Source: Hyphomicrobiales bacterium
GTDB lineage: Bacteria > Pseudomonadota > Alphaproteobacteria > Rhizobiales > Rhizobiaceae
Direction: 5' to 3'
DNA: 32,243 nucleotides
Assembly (NCBI GenBank): GCA_900466945.1
Contig: UBNV01000030.1
Location: forward strand, 1-32,243
Shown here: positions 1-9,501 of the stretch, piece after piece
How the letters are laid out: the number at the start of each line of letters is the position of its first letter
Position numbering within the stretch: position 1 is the first letter of the stretch
Notes under the pieces: generated by a model
Told to the model about the DNA's origin: nothing
Database searches by the model: none
Seen by the model: only the letters and a program-made list of their open reading frames with translations
Translations under genes and position numbers: made by a program

Positions 1-39
1 CTGGCGCCGCTTCAGTAAACCTCCCCGTTGAGGCAGAAC

Positions 40-690
40 TCCATGCGCCTACGGAAATCGGTCCCACTTGACCCTTGCGGGTGGCGGTGCTCCGGCTCAC
101 GCGGCTTCCCTTGTTTTAGCCCTGACGTGACGAGGATCCCAGGCGTTCCGCGCGTTGCCCGTTGCTGTGCTGCCGCCTCGGATATTCTTCATCGTCTGGC
201 ATGGATCTGGCGGAAGTGCTGGCCCCTTATCTGTGTTCGGCACGATCATCGCCTCGCCGGGCAGCCATATGATCTGGTCGGGCGTGATCAATCTGCGGGC
301 GACCACATGTCCGCTCGATGTATGGCCCGCAAGCTTCCACGGCAGGTTCGGACTGCTTCCTGAGCTCGCGGCGTGATGTGCATCCATGCGTCCGATGGTG
401 CTAGTCAATCAGGCTTGCTGTCTCGATGTCGTTGAGCCCGAATACATGGAATACGCTGGCACTGGAGAGGACGGTGCGGGACTGCTTCCCATAGGTGGCC
501 CGCAGCTGATGCATGTCCTGCAGGATCGGCCAGAGCTGCATGCCATAACCTGCCATCAGCCCCATGGCCCTTTCTAACGGACGAATGCCTCTGCGCGGTT
601 ATCTCGTCGAGCAGCAAACGCACGGGATTGGCGGTTGTCGCCGGATCGCGGGTCATATCGATGAGGATTTGAATACTCACCATTGTCAAC
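40..690 (-). pseudogene. degraded 3' fragment of traG (coupling protein)
   Basis: On the minus strand this stretch encodes, in several broken frames, the C-terminal part of a TraG/VirD4-type coupling protein. Pieces such as IGRMDAHH, GPNLPWK, HTSSGHVVAR and LITPDQI line up one by one with the intact traG at 16967-18562. The frame changes near 400 and near 600. About 130 bp that hold the last residues of the intact gene are missing near 205-235. The similarity continues past the gene end into non-coding DNA (40-190 matches about 16720-16890). No usable start or complete domain remains, so it is a pseudogene. It lies in the same orientation as the intact gene, about 16.7 kb away, and bounds the catabolic region on the left. 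Confidence 0.85.
40..690. repeat. direct repeat, copy A (traG 3' region)
   Basis: Diverged direct repeat of 16720-17500. It covers the traG 3' coding part plus about 150 bp downstream. Shared blocks include the stretch around 507-540, which is nearly identical to about 17317-17350. The copies differ by many substitutions and several indels, so the duplication is old. Confidence 0.8.
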
Positions 691-776
691 CATCCCGAAC
701 AGCAGACGGTTTTAGCCTTTTCTCATGGAAGGGGCTGACACTCGATCGCCGTTGGGCAAAAGGACCCTTCGGCCTA

Positions 777-1706
777 TCATGTGTCGGCCGGCTTGGACGT
801 CGCAACCGCCTTTATTGCCTCGGCGAAGAGGCTTGTACCCATCAGCGATCTACAGCGGGTAAAGCGCCTATCGGCGTAGCTGCGGAAGTCGTCTGCAGGA
901 TTGTCGTTTGCGAGCTGTATTAAGCCCCAGAGTGTCCATAGAAGGTCGCACATTGCCTTATATATGATGATCCGCCCACGTTCGGCGGCAGAGGGTTCGG
1001 CGCCGAAATAGGCAAGGATCATTTCTTCCTCCTGCTCGCTGTCGAATTCACCCTCCACACTGAGGTCGGCGAGATCCCACATCGGATCGTTCATGCCGGA
1101 ATATTCCCAATCGACGATCCACATGCGCTCACCGCTGTCGAGGAAGTTTTCGCAAAGCGGATCGCAGTGGCAGGCGACAACAGGCAGAGGAGGGGCCGAT
1201 AGCGCCGCCCGCACGGCCTCCGCCTCGCTTAGGACTTCATGGTATCCCTCCGGCAGGGCGACATCCTTCGTGGCGAGGATGCCGAGGTAGCTGTCGATCA
1301 TCGCGAAGAGTTCGAAGCGTGCAGGGAAGACGGCGCCGCTTTCATGCAGTTTGCGGAAAGCTCGGCCGGCCCGGGCAGGGGCGCCGGCTCGTGACCGAAA
1401 CTGCTCCGGTGTCATGGTGGCGGCCCCATCCAGGAAGCGGGAGACGAAGATACCACTTCTCGGGTCCGCAAAGACAATGTCCGGGCCGACACCGGCATAG
1501 GCGACGGCCTCGGTCGCCATCATCTCGTTGATCCGGTCAATGTACTCCTCCGTGCCCTTTCCAGGGATGCGCAGACAGTGGTCGCCAACGCGGAAAACGA
1601 GATTGGTCAGTCCGCCCAGACGTTCGATCGGGCCGGCGTAACCGGCCAGCAGGGGGATCGTCTTCAAGGTTTCGCGGGCGAGCGCGATCTCGGCCTCTTC
1701 GTTCAT
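777..1706 (-). CDS. kinase of the choline/aminoglycoside phosphotransferase (APH) fold
   Basis: A 309-residue cytoplasmic protein of the APH/choline kinase/thiamine kinase superfamily. Visible motifs are the nucleotide-loop region GGLTNLVFRV (about residues 31-40), the catalytic Brenner-type loop with H180, D182 and N187 (HCDPLCENF), and the metal-binding D199 in VDWEYSG. The family transfers phosphate from ATP to a hydroxyl group, often of small amino alcohols. It is the last gene of the operon, and its start overlaps the stop of the preceding dehydrogenase gene by 4 bp (ATGA). A second, distant paralogue is encoded at 6568-7476. The substrate cannot be read from the sequence. Since the operon also imports and demethylates something, a choline-like or N-methylated amino alcohol is the natural guess. 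Confidence 0.85.
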   Translation of the reverse strand: MNEEAEIALARETLKTIPLLAGYAGPIERLGGLTNLVFRVGDHCLRIPGKGTEEYIDRINEMMATEAVAYAGVGPDIVFADPRSGIFVSRFLDGAATMTPEQFRSRAGAPARAGRAFRKLHESGAVFPARFELFAMIDSYLGILATKDVALPEGYHEVLSEAEAVRAALSAPPLPVVACHCDPLCENFLDSGERMWIVDWEYSGMNDPMWDLADLSVEGEFDSEQEEEMILAYFGAEPSAAERGRIIIYKAMCDLLWTLWGLIQLANDNPADDFRSYADRRFTRCRSLMGTSLFAEAIKAVATSKPADT

Positions 1707-4120
1707 GCCTTCAGCCTCTCCATTCTTGGATCAAAGAGGGTGCGGTTGCCCCGGCGGGCTTCATAGATCCGGCCGAAGGCCTCGATCTGGAACTGCTCGC
1801 CTGCGGCGATCCCGGTTGGCAGGTAACCGAAGGCGATGGTCTTGCCGAGCGTATATCCGTAGCCGGTGCTGGCCGTGGAGCCCACGACCTTGCCATCGAG
1901 CAGAACCGCCTCGCCGCCGTGGAAGGGGGCGAAGCCGTCGACGGTGTAGGAGACGAGCTTGCGCTTCACGCCGTCCGCCTTGATCGTCGCCAGGGCCTCC
2001 CGGCCGATGAAGTCGCCCTTGTCGAGCGCTACGCAGAAGCCGAGACCAGCCTCATACGGATTGTAGTCGGGCGTGATGTCGCCGGACCAGTAGAGATAGC
2101 CCTTTTCCATGCGGGCTGCATCGATGGCCCGGTATCCGGCATCGGCGATGCCAAAGGCATGTCCCGCCGTCTTCAGGGTGTCGTAGACATGGGAGGCATA
2201 TTCCTGGTCGATATAGAGTTCATAGCCGAGTTCGCCGACATAGCCGATGCGGACCGCAAGCGCGGTGGCTGAGCCAATGTCGATGCGTCTTGCGGCCAGG
2301 AAGGGCAGTGCCTCATTGGAGAGGTCGTCGTCCGAGGTGCTTTGCAGGACGTCACGCGCCCGCGGTCCGCAGATGTTGAGGGTGGCGAAGCGATTGGTGA
2401 CGTCGCGCAGGCAGACGCCTGCCGGCAGGTGGCGGGAAACCCAGTTGCCGTCCCGGACCCCAAAGCCGGAGCCGGTGATCAGGTAAAACAGATCGTCTGC
2501 AAGATGGACGATCGTCACATCAGCCTCGATGCCGCCGCGCTCATTGCAGAGCTGGGTGTAGACGGCCTTGCCCGGTGGGCCGGAGAGATCATTGGCCGCG
2601 ATCCTCTGCATGGCAGCCCAGGCGCCGGGCCCGCTGATCTCGAACTTGGAGAAGGAGGACTGATCGATGAGCGCCACCCGCTCGCGGATTGCCTTGACCT
2701 CGCCGCCGACAGCGTCGAACCAGTTCGGCTTGCCCTCGAAAGAGGGGATGTCCCGTTCATCCGAGCCTGCTTGCGAAAACCAGTTGGGGCGTTCCCAACC
2801 GAATTTCGAGCCGAAGACGGCGCCATTTCTCGCTAGGACATCGTGCAGTGGTGAGCGGCGCAGGCCGCGCATCGCCTGCGCTTCTTCGCCCGGCCAATGG
2901 ACCTTGTAATAGGCGCCGTAAGCCTCGATGGCCCGTTCTTCCAGATAGCGCCCCTGGGCATGGACAGCGCCGAAGCGACGGACGTCGAAAGGCCAGAGAT
3001 CCATACCGGCATCGCCGTGCAGGATGAGGTTCGAGAGCGCAAGGCCAGCCCCGCCTGACGCGGCGATGCCGGCTGTGAAGCCGCAGGCGACGTAGAAGTT
3101 GTCGAGTTCCGGAGCCAGCCCCATGATCGGCTCGCCATCGAAGGAAACGGGTATCGGACCGTTGATCACGGTCTGAATGCCGATCTCGTTCAATGTGGGA
3201 ATGCGGGTCGCGGTTGGCAGGGCGAAGAGTTCCAACCGTTCCCAGTTCGGCGCAAACAGTTCGCGACCGAAGTCGAGCGGCGGTTTGCCGCGCCAGCAGC
3301 CTTTCGTGCCGTCTTCCCAGCCGCCGATGGCGAAGGAGCCGGTGTCGGGCTTCAGGTAGAAATTGTTGTCGGGATCGCGCAGCGTGGTGAGATCCGGGGG
3401 CAGGGTGAGCTTCTTTTCTGTGAGGAAATACTGGTGCTCCACGACACCTGCGGCGAGCGGCACACCGGCCATCTCGCCGACGCGTTTCGCCCAGAGCCCG
3501 GCGCAGTTGACCAGAATATCGCAGGAAATCGTCCCGCCATTCGTGACCACGCCGACGGCCCGGCGGTTGTCAATGACGATCTCTTCGACCGTCACCCCTT
3601 CCTCGATCTTCACGCCGTTCATCCGCGCGCCCTTGGCATAGGCCATGGTCAGCGAATAGGGATCGATATAGCCGTCGCCGGGGATGAAGGCGGCACCCTC
3701 GATACCGTCCTTGACGATGTATGGAAAACGCCTGGCAGCTTCGTCAGTAGAGAGGCAGTAGCATTCCACACCGAAGCTTTTTGCCTGGGTCATCGAACGG
3801 CGAATTTCGCTCCAGCGCTCAGGACTTCCGGCAAGCCTGAGAGAGCCCACTTTCTTCCAGGCGATATGCTGCCCGGTCTCCTCCTCCAGCCGGTCGAAGA
3901 CCGCGACAGAATTCTGCATCAGGCGGGTGAGATTGCGCTTTCCCCGAAGCTGGCCGACGAGGCCTGCCGCATGCCAGGTGCAGCCATGGGTGAGCATGGC
4001 CTTTTCGACCAGAAGGACATCCTTCGCGCCGTCGCGGGCGAGGTGGTAGGCGACCGATGTGCCGATGGCCCCGCCGCCGATGATGAGGATATGGACGTGA
4101 CGGTCCGCGCGAAATGACAT
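1703..4120 (-). CDS. FAD-dependent oxidoreductase fused to GcvT domain (dimethylglycine/sarcosine dehydrogenase family)
   Basis: An 805-residue two-domain enzyme. The N-terminal half is a DAO-type FAD domain with the dinucleotide motif IIGGGAIGTSVAYHLA (residues about 13-28) and the CTWHAAGL motif. Its H50 sits where dimethylglycine and sarcosine dehydrogenases attach FAD covalently. The C-terminal half, from about residue 430, is a GcvT/aminomethyltransferase domain (GPRARDVL, GYVGELGYEL, YRAIDAARMEKGY, DKGDFIGREAL) that binds tetrahydrofolate and takes up the formaldehyde unit. The family oxidatively removes an N-methyl group from dimethylglycine-like amines. The gene starts 9 bp after the stop of the paralogous dehydrogenase gene and overlaps the following kinase gene by 4 bp. 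The exact substrate is unknown. The presence of two paralogues suggests two successive demethylations or two substrates. Confidence 0.9.
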   Translation of the reverse strand: MSFRADRHVHILIIGGGAIGTSVAYHLARDGAKDVLLVEKAMLTHGCTWHAAGLVGQLRGKRNLTRLMQNSVAVFDRLEEETGQHIAWKKVGSLRLAGSPERWSEIRRSMTQAKSFGVECYCLSTDEAARRFPYIVKDGIEGAAFIPGDGYIDPYSLTMAYAKGARMNGVKIEEGVTVEEIVIDNRRAVGVVTNGGTISCDILVNCAGLWAKRVGEMAGVPLAAGVVEHQYFLTEKKLTLPPDLTTLRDPDNNFYLKPDTGSFAIGGWEDGTKGCWRGKPPLDFGRELFAPNWERLELFALPTATRIPTLNEIGIQTVINGPIPVSFDGEPIMGLAPELDNFYVACGFTAGIAASGGAGLALSNLILHGDAGMDLWPFDVRRFGAVHAQGRYLEERAIEAYGAYYKVHWPGEEAQAMRGLRRSPLHDVLARNGAVFGSKFGWERPNWFSQAGSDERDIPSFEGKPNWFDAVGGEVKAIRERVALIDQSSFSKFEISGPGAWAAMQRIAANDLSGPPGKAVYTQLCNERGGIEADVTIVHLADDLFYLITGSGFGVRDGNWVSRHLPAGVCLRDVTNRFATLNICGPRARDVLQSTSDDDLSNEALPFLAARRIDIGSATALAVRIGYVGELGYELYIDQEYASHVYDTLKTAGHAFGIADAGYRAIDAARMEKGYLYWSGDITPDYNPYEAGLGFCVALDKGDFIGREALATIKADGVKRKLVSYTVDGFAPFHGGEAVLLDGKVVGSTASTGYGYTLGKTIAFGYLPTGIAAGEQFQIEAFGRIYEARRGNRTLFDPRMERLKA

Positions 4121-4129
4121 ATCGAAACC

Positions 4130-6571
4130 TCAGGCTTTGATCTTGTCCATGGCCGGGTCGAACATCGGCCCGAAGTGAAGGGTGGCCGGCGTCTTTTCCG
4201 CCGCGACCACGAGCTCGTAGGTTCCGCTTTTCAGATAGTCGTCGCTGACGCCCTCGGCATTGCGGACATAGCCGTAGCCGATGTTCTGACCCAGCGTGTA
4301 GCCAAAGCCGCCGCTGGTGAGGTAGCCGACCGGCTCGCCGTTTCTGAGGATCGTCTCGCGTCCGGCGAGTACGATCGAGGGGTCGTCGACGGTGAAACCC
4401 ATCAAGCGCTTCTTGAGCGGCTGCCCGGCCAGGCTTTCCAACGCCCGGCGACCGAGGAAATCGGTGTTCTTGCGGAGTTTTACCGCCCAGCCGAGGCCAG
4501 CCTCGAAGGGTGTGTCATTCGGCGTGATGTCGGAACTCCAGGCACGGTAGCCTTTTTCGAGGCGCAGGGATTCCAGTGCGCGGTAGCCGATGGGGCGGAT
4601 GTCATGGGTTCTGCCCGCCGCCATCAGGGCGTCATAGACCGCACCGAGGGCTCTGATCGGGATATGCAGTTCCCAGCCGAGTTCGCCGACATATGTGACC
4701 CGGAGCGCGCGGACGGTGGCGCCGGCAATCTCGATTTCGCGGACATGGCCGAAGGGGAAGGCTGTCGTCGAGACATCCGCAGCGGTGACGGCGGCGAGCA
4801 CGTCACGCGCCCTTGGTCCCATCAGCGACAGCGTTCCCCAGTCTTCGGTGATGTCGGAAAGCGTGCAGTTCAGACCGGCCGGAATATGGTCTGATATCCA
4901 GCCGAAGTCGTGGGTTCGGAAGCCTGTGCCGGTGACGATGTAGAATTTGTCCTCGGCAATGCGTGCGACGGTCAAGTCCGCCTCGATGCCCCCCCGAGTG
5001 TTCAGAAGCTGTGTGTAGGTCAGGCGGCCGACGGGCTTGTTCACGTCATTGGCGCAGATCCAGTCGAGCGCTTTCAGGGCGTCTGGGCCGGATAGCTCGT
5101 ACTTTGCGAAGGACGACTGGTCGAAGACCCCGACTGCCTCACGCACATGGCGGTGTTCCTCGCCGACCGGTTTGAACCAGTTCTGCCGGCCCATCGAATA
5201 GATGTCCTTGGGCTCCATGTCCGCAGGTGCAAACCAGTTGGGGCGCTCCCAGCCGAGCTTGGAGCCGAAGACGGCGCCGGATGCCTGCAAGCGGTCATAA
5301 AGCGGCGAGACGAGGCGCGGGCGGCCGCTTTCATATTCCTCGTGCGGGAAGGCGATCGTGTAATGTTTGCCATAGGCTTCCAGCGTGCGGTCGCAGACCC
5401 ATTGGCGGTCGCGATGCATGCCGGCAAAACGCCTGATGTCGACGACCCAGAGATCAAGCGGTTCTTCGCCGTCGACCACCCATTGCGCCAGAACCCAGCC
5501 TGCGCCACCACCAGACGCAATGCCGAAGGCGTTGAAGCCTGCGCCGACGAACATGTTCTTGCATTCGGACGCGGCACCCAGGATGAAGTTGCCGTCGGGG
5601 GTGAAACTCTCCGGACCATTGATCATCTGCTTGACGCCGACCTTTTCCAGCGCTGGAACGCGCTCAATGGCCTGGATCATGTGCTGTTCGAAATGGTCGA
5701 AATCATCGTCGAAGAGGCGGAAGGCCCAATCATCAGGCAGATCGCCGGTGAGCCAGGGCTGCGGGTTGGGCTCATAGCCGCCCATGACAAGGCCGCCGAC
5801 CTCTTCCTTGTAGTAGGTCCGCCTGTCAGGGTCGCGGATTGTCGGTGCGTCGGTCGACAGTCCCTCGATCTTTTCGGTGATGATATACTGGTGCTTGACG
5901 GCCTGCAGCGGCACGTTGATGCCGGCCATGGCTCCGACCTGGCGGGCCCATTGGCCGGCACAGTTGACGACCTTTTCGCAGGCGACGTCGCCGTCGCTGG
6001 TCTTTACGGCGGTGATCCGGCCGTCTTTCATCTCGAAGCCGGTGACCCGCACGTTTTCCACGATCTTCGCGCCATGCATGCGCGCACCCTTGGCGAGCGA
6101 CTGGGTGATGTCGGATGGGCTCGCCTGACCGTCCGTCGGCAGCCAGCTGGCACCAACGAGATCATCGACATTCATCAGCGGCCACATCCGCTTCACCTCT
6201 TCGGGAGAAACGAGATGCATGTCCATACCGAAGCTGCCGGCCGTGGTGGCGAGGCGCTTGAATTCGGTCCAGCGATCCTGGTTGGTGGCCAGCCGCAGGC
6301 AGCCGGTCATCTTCCAGCCCGTTGCGAGCCCGGTTTCGGCTTCCAGTCCCTTGTAGAGCTCGACCGAATATTTCAGCACACGGGTGATCGAGGCGGAGGA
6401 GCGGAGCTGGCCGACGAGGCCGGCCGCATGCCAGGTCGAACCCGAAGTGAGGGCGCCCTGTTCGAGGAGCAGGACGTCGGCCTTGTGATCCCTGGCGAGA
6501 TGATAGGCGGTGGAGCAGCCGATGATGCCACCGCCGATGACGACGATCTGGGCGTGGGAGGGCAGGGTCAT
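4130..6571 (-). CDS. FAD-dependent oxidoreductase fused to GcvT domain, second paralogue
   Basis: An 813-residue paralogue of the product of 1703-4120, with the same architecture. The FAD motif is VVIGGGIIGCSTAYHLA (residues about 10-26), and H48 in STWHAAGL is the predicted covalent flavin site. A DAO domain extends to about residue 430, followed by a GcvT-like folate-binding half (GPRARDVLAAV, TYVGELGWEL, YRALESLRLEKGYRAW, FLGRRALES). Family knowledge: these enzymes demethylate dimethylglycine or sarcosine and pass the C1 unit to tetrahydrofolate. The start codon overlaps the stop of the upstream kinase gene (ATGA), so translation is probably coupled. Divergence between the two paralogues is large, which argues for different substrates rather than a recent duplication. 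Confidence 0.9.
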   Translation of the reverse strand: MTLPSHAQIVVIGGGIIGCSTAYHLARDHKADVLLLEQGALTSGSTWHAAGLVGQLRSSASITRVLKYSVELYKGLEAETGLATGWKMTGCLRLATNQDRWTEFKRLATTAGSFGMDMHLVSPEEVKRMWPLMNVDDLVGASWLPTDGQASPSDITQSLAKGARMHGAKIVENVRVTGFEMKDGRITAVKTSDGDVACEKVVNCAGQWARQVGAMAGINVPLQAVKHQYIITEKIEGLSTDAPTIRDPDRRTYYKEEVGGLVMGGYEPNPQPWLTGDLPDDWAFRLFDDDFDHFEQHMIQAIERVPALEKVGVKQMINGPESFTPDGNFILGAASECKNMFVGAGFNAFGIASGGGAGWVLAQWVVDGEEPLDLWVVDIRRFAGMHRDRQWVCDRTLEAYGKHYTIAFPHEEYESGRPRLVSPLYDRLQASGAVFGSKLGWERPNWFAPADMEPKDIYSMGRQNWFKPVGEEHRHVREAVGVFDQSSFAKYELSGPDALKALDWICANDVNKPVGRLTYTQLLNTRGGIEADLTVARIAEDKFYIVTGTGFRTHDFGWISDHIPAGLNCTLSDITEDWGTLSLMGPRARDVLAAVTAADVSTTAFPFGHVREIEIAGATVRALRVTYVGELGWELHIPIRALGAVYDALMAAGRTHDIRPIGYRALESLRLEKGYRAWSSDITPNDTPFEAGLGWAVKLRKNTDFLGRRALESLAGQPLKKRLMGFTVDDPSIVLAGRETILRNGEPVGYLTSGGFGYTLGQNIGYGYVRNAEGVSDDYLKSGTYELVVAAEKTPATLHFGPMFDPAMDKIKA

Positions 6572-7476
6572 GAGGCGTGTTTCCCATAGACAGAGTTATA
6601 GTGGTCCAGCGCTTCTTGGAGGCGCGTGAGGTTTTCGGCCGTGTAGCCGACATAATCGGCCCCCGGCGCATCGAGGTAGAGTTCGGATGTCATGCTCCAC
6701 ATCGCCTCGCGCAGCAGCGAGGCGCATTGCATCGCGGCGAGCGAGCGACGGATCTCGGGTGACGGTGGTTTGCCGAAATAGGAAATCAGAAACTCTTCCG
6801 ATTGATCCGGGCTCAGCCCGGCATTGGAGGTTGCGCCGGCGAGATCGAACATCGCGGTCGAGAAGCCGGCATATTCGAAATCGATCAGCCAGAGCCTCGT
6901 CCCATCATCGAGGATGTTGGATGGCAGGAGGTCGTTGTGGGCGAAGACGATCGGCAATGGCGTCTGCGCAGCTTCCAGTTCCTCGGCCAGCACCAGGTAA
7001 CGGGCGAGCTCCGGGGTCATGCGGCTATTGCTGGCCTCAAGTGTGCGGGCATAGTCGCGCACGACGTGGAAGGGCCAGAACATGAAGCCTGCGCCGGAGA
7101 CGTGGCGCGGCATTTCCTTGTGAAATCGGTGGAGGAGGAGCGCCACGCGCTCGCGTTCGGCTGCGACGTCGTTTGCTTGAAACGTCTTTGCGTCGAGGAA
7201 GGCAGACACCATGACGCCCGGTTCGGCATATTCCACCTTCGGAGCGAAACCGGCCGCGTGGGCGGCGCGGGCCGTCATGAGTTCGCGGGTCCTGGAAACG
7301 TGATGGAAGGGATAATCTGTCCCGAAGCGCACGACATGGCGGCCAGAGGCATCGGCCACCAGGAAGCTTTCATTGCTGAGGCCACCCTTGAGCACGCAGA
7401 TCTCCAACGCTCCATTCCAGCAGGGCAGGGACGCGATGCGATCTTCGGGTATGGAGTGCAGGGCGACTTCGGTCAT
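6568..7476 (-). CDS. kinase of the choline/ethanolamine kinase-like APH fold
   Basis: A 302-residue APH-fold kinase. Motifs: GGLSNESFLV nucleotide loop (residues 31-40), catalytic loop with H180, D182 and N187 (HNDLLPSNIL), and metal-binding D199 in LIDFEYAG. The LIDFEYA form is typical of choline/ethanolamine kinase-like proteins. The gene overlaps the permease stop upstream and the dehydrogenase start downstream by 4 bp each, so it is translated as part of the operon. It is a distant paralogue of the kinase at 777-1706, with the catalytic residues at identical positions. Likely role: ATP-dependent phosphorylation of the imported amino alcohol or of an intermediate. A scavenging or trapping role in uptake is an alternative. 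Confidence 0.87.
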   Translation of the reverse strand: MTEVALHSIPEDRIASLPCWNGALEICVLKGGLSNESFLVADASGRHVVRFGTDYPFHHVSRTRELMTARAAHAAGFAPKVEYAEPGVMVSAFLDAKTFQANDVAAERERVALLLHRFHKEMPRHVSGAGFMFWPFHVVRDYARTLEASNSRMTPELARYLVLAEELEAAQTPLPIVFAHNDLLPSNILDDGTRLWLIDFEYAGFSTAMFDLAGATSNAGLSPDQSEEFLISYFGKPPSPEIRRSLAAMQCASLLREAMWSMTSELYLDAPGADYVGYTAENLTRLQEALDHYNSVYGKHAS

Positions 7477-9497
7477 TGCATCCGCTCCTTCAGACGAGCA
7501 GCGCCGGCAGAGATCAGCCGATCGGCGATGATGGCGATGAAGGCAACGGCGAGCCCGGCGACAATGCCGCGGCCGGTATCGGCCTTGGTCAAGGCAATAT
7601 AGACCTCCTGGCCGAGGTCACGTGTTCCTACGAGAGCCGTGATGACGAGCATGGACAGGGCGAACATGATCGTCTGGTTCAGGCCAAGCATGAGTTCGGG
7701 CAGGGCGAGCTTGAGTTTGATCTTGGTGAGGATCTGAACGGGTGTGCAGCCCATGGCGCGGCCGGCCTCGACGACCTTCGGGTCGACGCGCTGGATGCCG
7801 AGGGCGGTGTATCGGATGGCCGGCGCCACGGCATAGGCGACGATGGCAATCAGAGCCGTGAAGTCGCCGACCCGAAAGAGCATGACGGCCGGCATCAGGT
7901 ACACGAAGGAGGGGAGGGTCTGCAGCGTGTCGATCACCACCTGCAGCCAGCGCCAGACCCGCTCACGCTCTGCGGCGAGAATGCCGATTGGAATACCGAT
8001 CAGGCAGGCGATGATCACTGCGATGCCGCAGAGATAGACCGTCACCATCGCCTTTTCCCATTGGCCTGTCGCGGCGATCAGGAAGGAGAGCGTGGCAGCA
8101 AGGACAGCCAGCCGCAGCCCGCCGAGGCGGTAGCCGGCGATGGCCAGCACGGCGACGACACCCGGCCAGGGCAACTCGGCCAGGAAGCGCTTGATCGGTA
8201 CCAGAAGGTGGATGAGGAGGGTGGTGCGGATCGCCTCAAGTACGTCGAATAAGTTGATGTTGATCCACTTTACCACCTCGTTCCAGAAGGTGCCGGTCGA
8301 CAGGGTGAGGCTGTCGGGCAGGGTGGCGAAAGCAGGCGAGATGAGGCTCGCTATGAGGCTGAAGACGATCACGGCAAGGCCAGTAGTCAGATACGGGTGG
8401 CGCTGCATCAGGTTGTGGTCGCCGGTCGCGATGACGGACGGAACACCTGCCTTTCGGGCGAAGGCCTGGCTCAGGCGATCGAGCGCGACGGCGAGTGCGA
8501 CGATTGCGAAACCCGCCTCGAAGCCGGCACCGATGTCCAGGCGCCTGAGGGCGGCCAGCACGTCGAAGCCGAGGCCGCCGGCACCGATCATCGAGGCGAT
8601 GATCACCATGTTGAGAGAGAGCATGATGACCTGGTTGACGCCGACCATCAGCGCGTCGGCGGCCGAGGGCACCATGACCTTCCAGGTCATCTGGCGGCGC
8701 GAGCAGCCGACCATGTAGCCAAGATCGCGGATTTCCGACGGTACGGCGCGCAATCCGAGAAGGGTGATGCGGACCATGGGCGGCATGGCGTAGATAATGG
8801 TCCCGACGATGGCTGCGGTCGGCCCAAAACCGAAGAGGAAGAGGATCGGCACGAGATAGGCGAAGATCGGAATGGTCTGCATCAGGTCGAGCAGTGGCGA
8901 GATCACCCGTTCGACCGGCGGAAAGCGGTAGCCAGCGAGCCCGAGTAGAAGGCCGAGAATGACGCCGATCGGAACAGCGACCAGAATGGAGGAGAGCGTC
9001 ACCATGGCGCTCGACCATTGGCCGAATGCGGCGAGGAAACCGAAGCAGATGATGACCAGTGCCGCCAATTTGGCGCCGCCTGCATAATATCCCATCAGAC
9101 CAACGAGAACGATGACACCCAGGTAGGAGATCGGCGGCGCGATCTGGACTGCGGCGGATCCCTGGCCCGAGAGGAAACCGGTGGAGAGCAGGCTGAGCGC
9201 AAACGTGTAGGGAATATCGATCAAGTCTGCGATGAAGCGCGTGAGATCAGTGAAGGAGAAGAGGCCGAAGCTCGCTTCGTTGACCAGCCATTTCATCCAG
9301 GTGCTGATGTGTCGAGCCGCGGGGATTTGCCAGGCGCGAGGATAGTCGAAGGCCCATTTTCCGATCGACGGGCCGAGCCACCAGGCCATCAGCATGGCGA
9401 AAGCGGCAAGCGCCAGTGCGATATCCACCAGGCGTTTGCCATTAGGTGCGCTCCCGGTCTCGTCGGCGTGGAGGCGCGGGGCGGTTAGGTCGCTCAT
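7473..9497 (-). CDS. ABC transporter permease, two ProW-like domains in one chain
   Basis: A 674-residue inner-membrane protein with many hydrophobic segments. It carries two copies of the binding-protein-dependent permease domain. The first spans about residues 165-350, with an EAA-type loop at GCSRRQMTWKVMVP (264-277). The second spans about residues 475-670, with the loop at AMGCTPVQILTKIKL (about 577-591). Glycine-betaine/proline-type importers usually form a homodimer of one ~300-residue permease; here both halves are joined. The neighbours encode the ATPase (4 bp upstream) and, further upstream, an OpuAC-type binding protein, so it should form the channel of a quaternary-amine importer. 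Confidence 0.9.
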   Translation of the reverse strand: MSDLTAPRLHADETGSAPNGKRLVDIALALAAFAMLMAWWLGPSIGKWAFDYPRAWQIPAARHISTWMKWLVNEASFGLFSFTDLTRFIADLIDIPYTFALSLLSTGFLSGQGSAAVQIAPPISYLGVIVLVGLMGYYAGGAKLAALVIICFGFLAAFGQWSSAMVTLSSILVAVPIGVILGLLLGLAGYRFPPVERVISPLLDLMQTIPIFAYLVPILFLFGFGPTAAIVGTIIYAMPPMVRITLLGLRAVPSEIRDLGYMVGCSRRQMTWKVMVPSAADALMVGVNQVIMLSLNMVIIASMIGAGGLGFDVLAALRRLDIGAGFEAGFAIVALAVALDRLSQAFARKAGVPSVIATGDHNLMQRHPYLTTGLAVIVFSLIASLISPAFATLPDSLTLSTGTFWNEVVKWININLFDVLEAIRTTLLIHLLVPIKRFLAELPWPGVVAVLAIAGYRLGGLRLAVLAATLSFLIAATGQWEKAMVTVYLCGIAVIIACLIGIPIGILAAERERVWRWLQVVIDTLQTLPSFVYLMPAVMLFRVGDFTALIAIVAYAVAPAIRYTALGIQRVDPKVVEAGRAMGCTPVQILTKIKLKLALPELMLGLNQTIMFALSMLVITALVGTRDLGQEVYIALTKADTGRGIVAGLAVAFIAIIADRLISAGAARLKERMQ

Positions 9498-9501
9498 TGG
9501 C

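Noticed and set aside
5147..6589. 480-codon open frame on the plus strand
   Set aside because: It is antisense to the well-supported dehydrogenase at 4130-6571 and has no recognisable domain; high GC content produces such frames.
7476..8252. 258-codon open frame on the plus strand
   Set aside because: Antisense to the permease; rich in H, D, G and E as expected from the complement of membrane codons.
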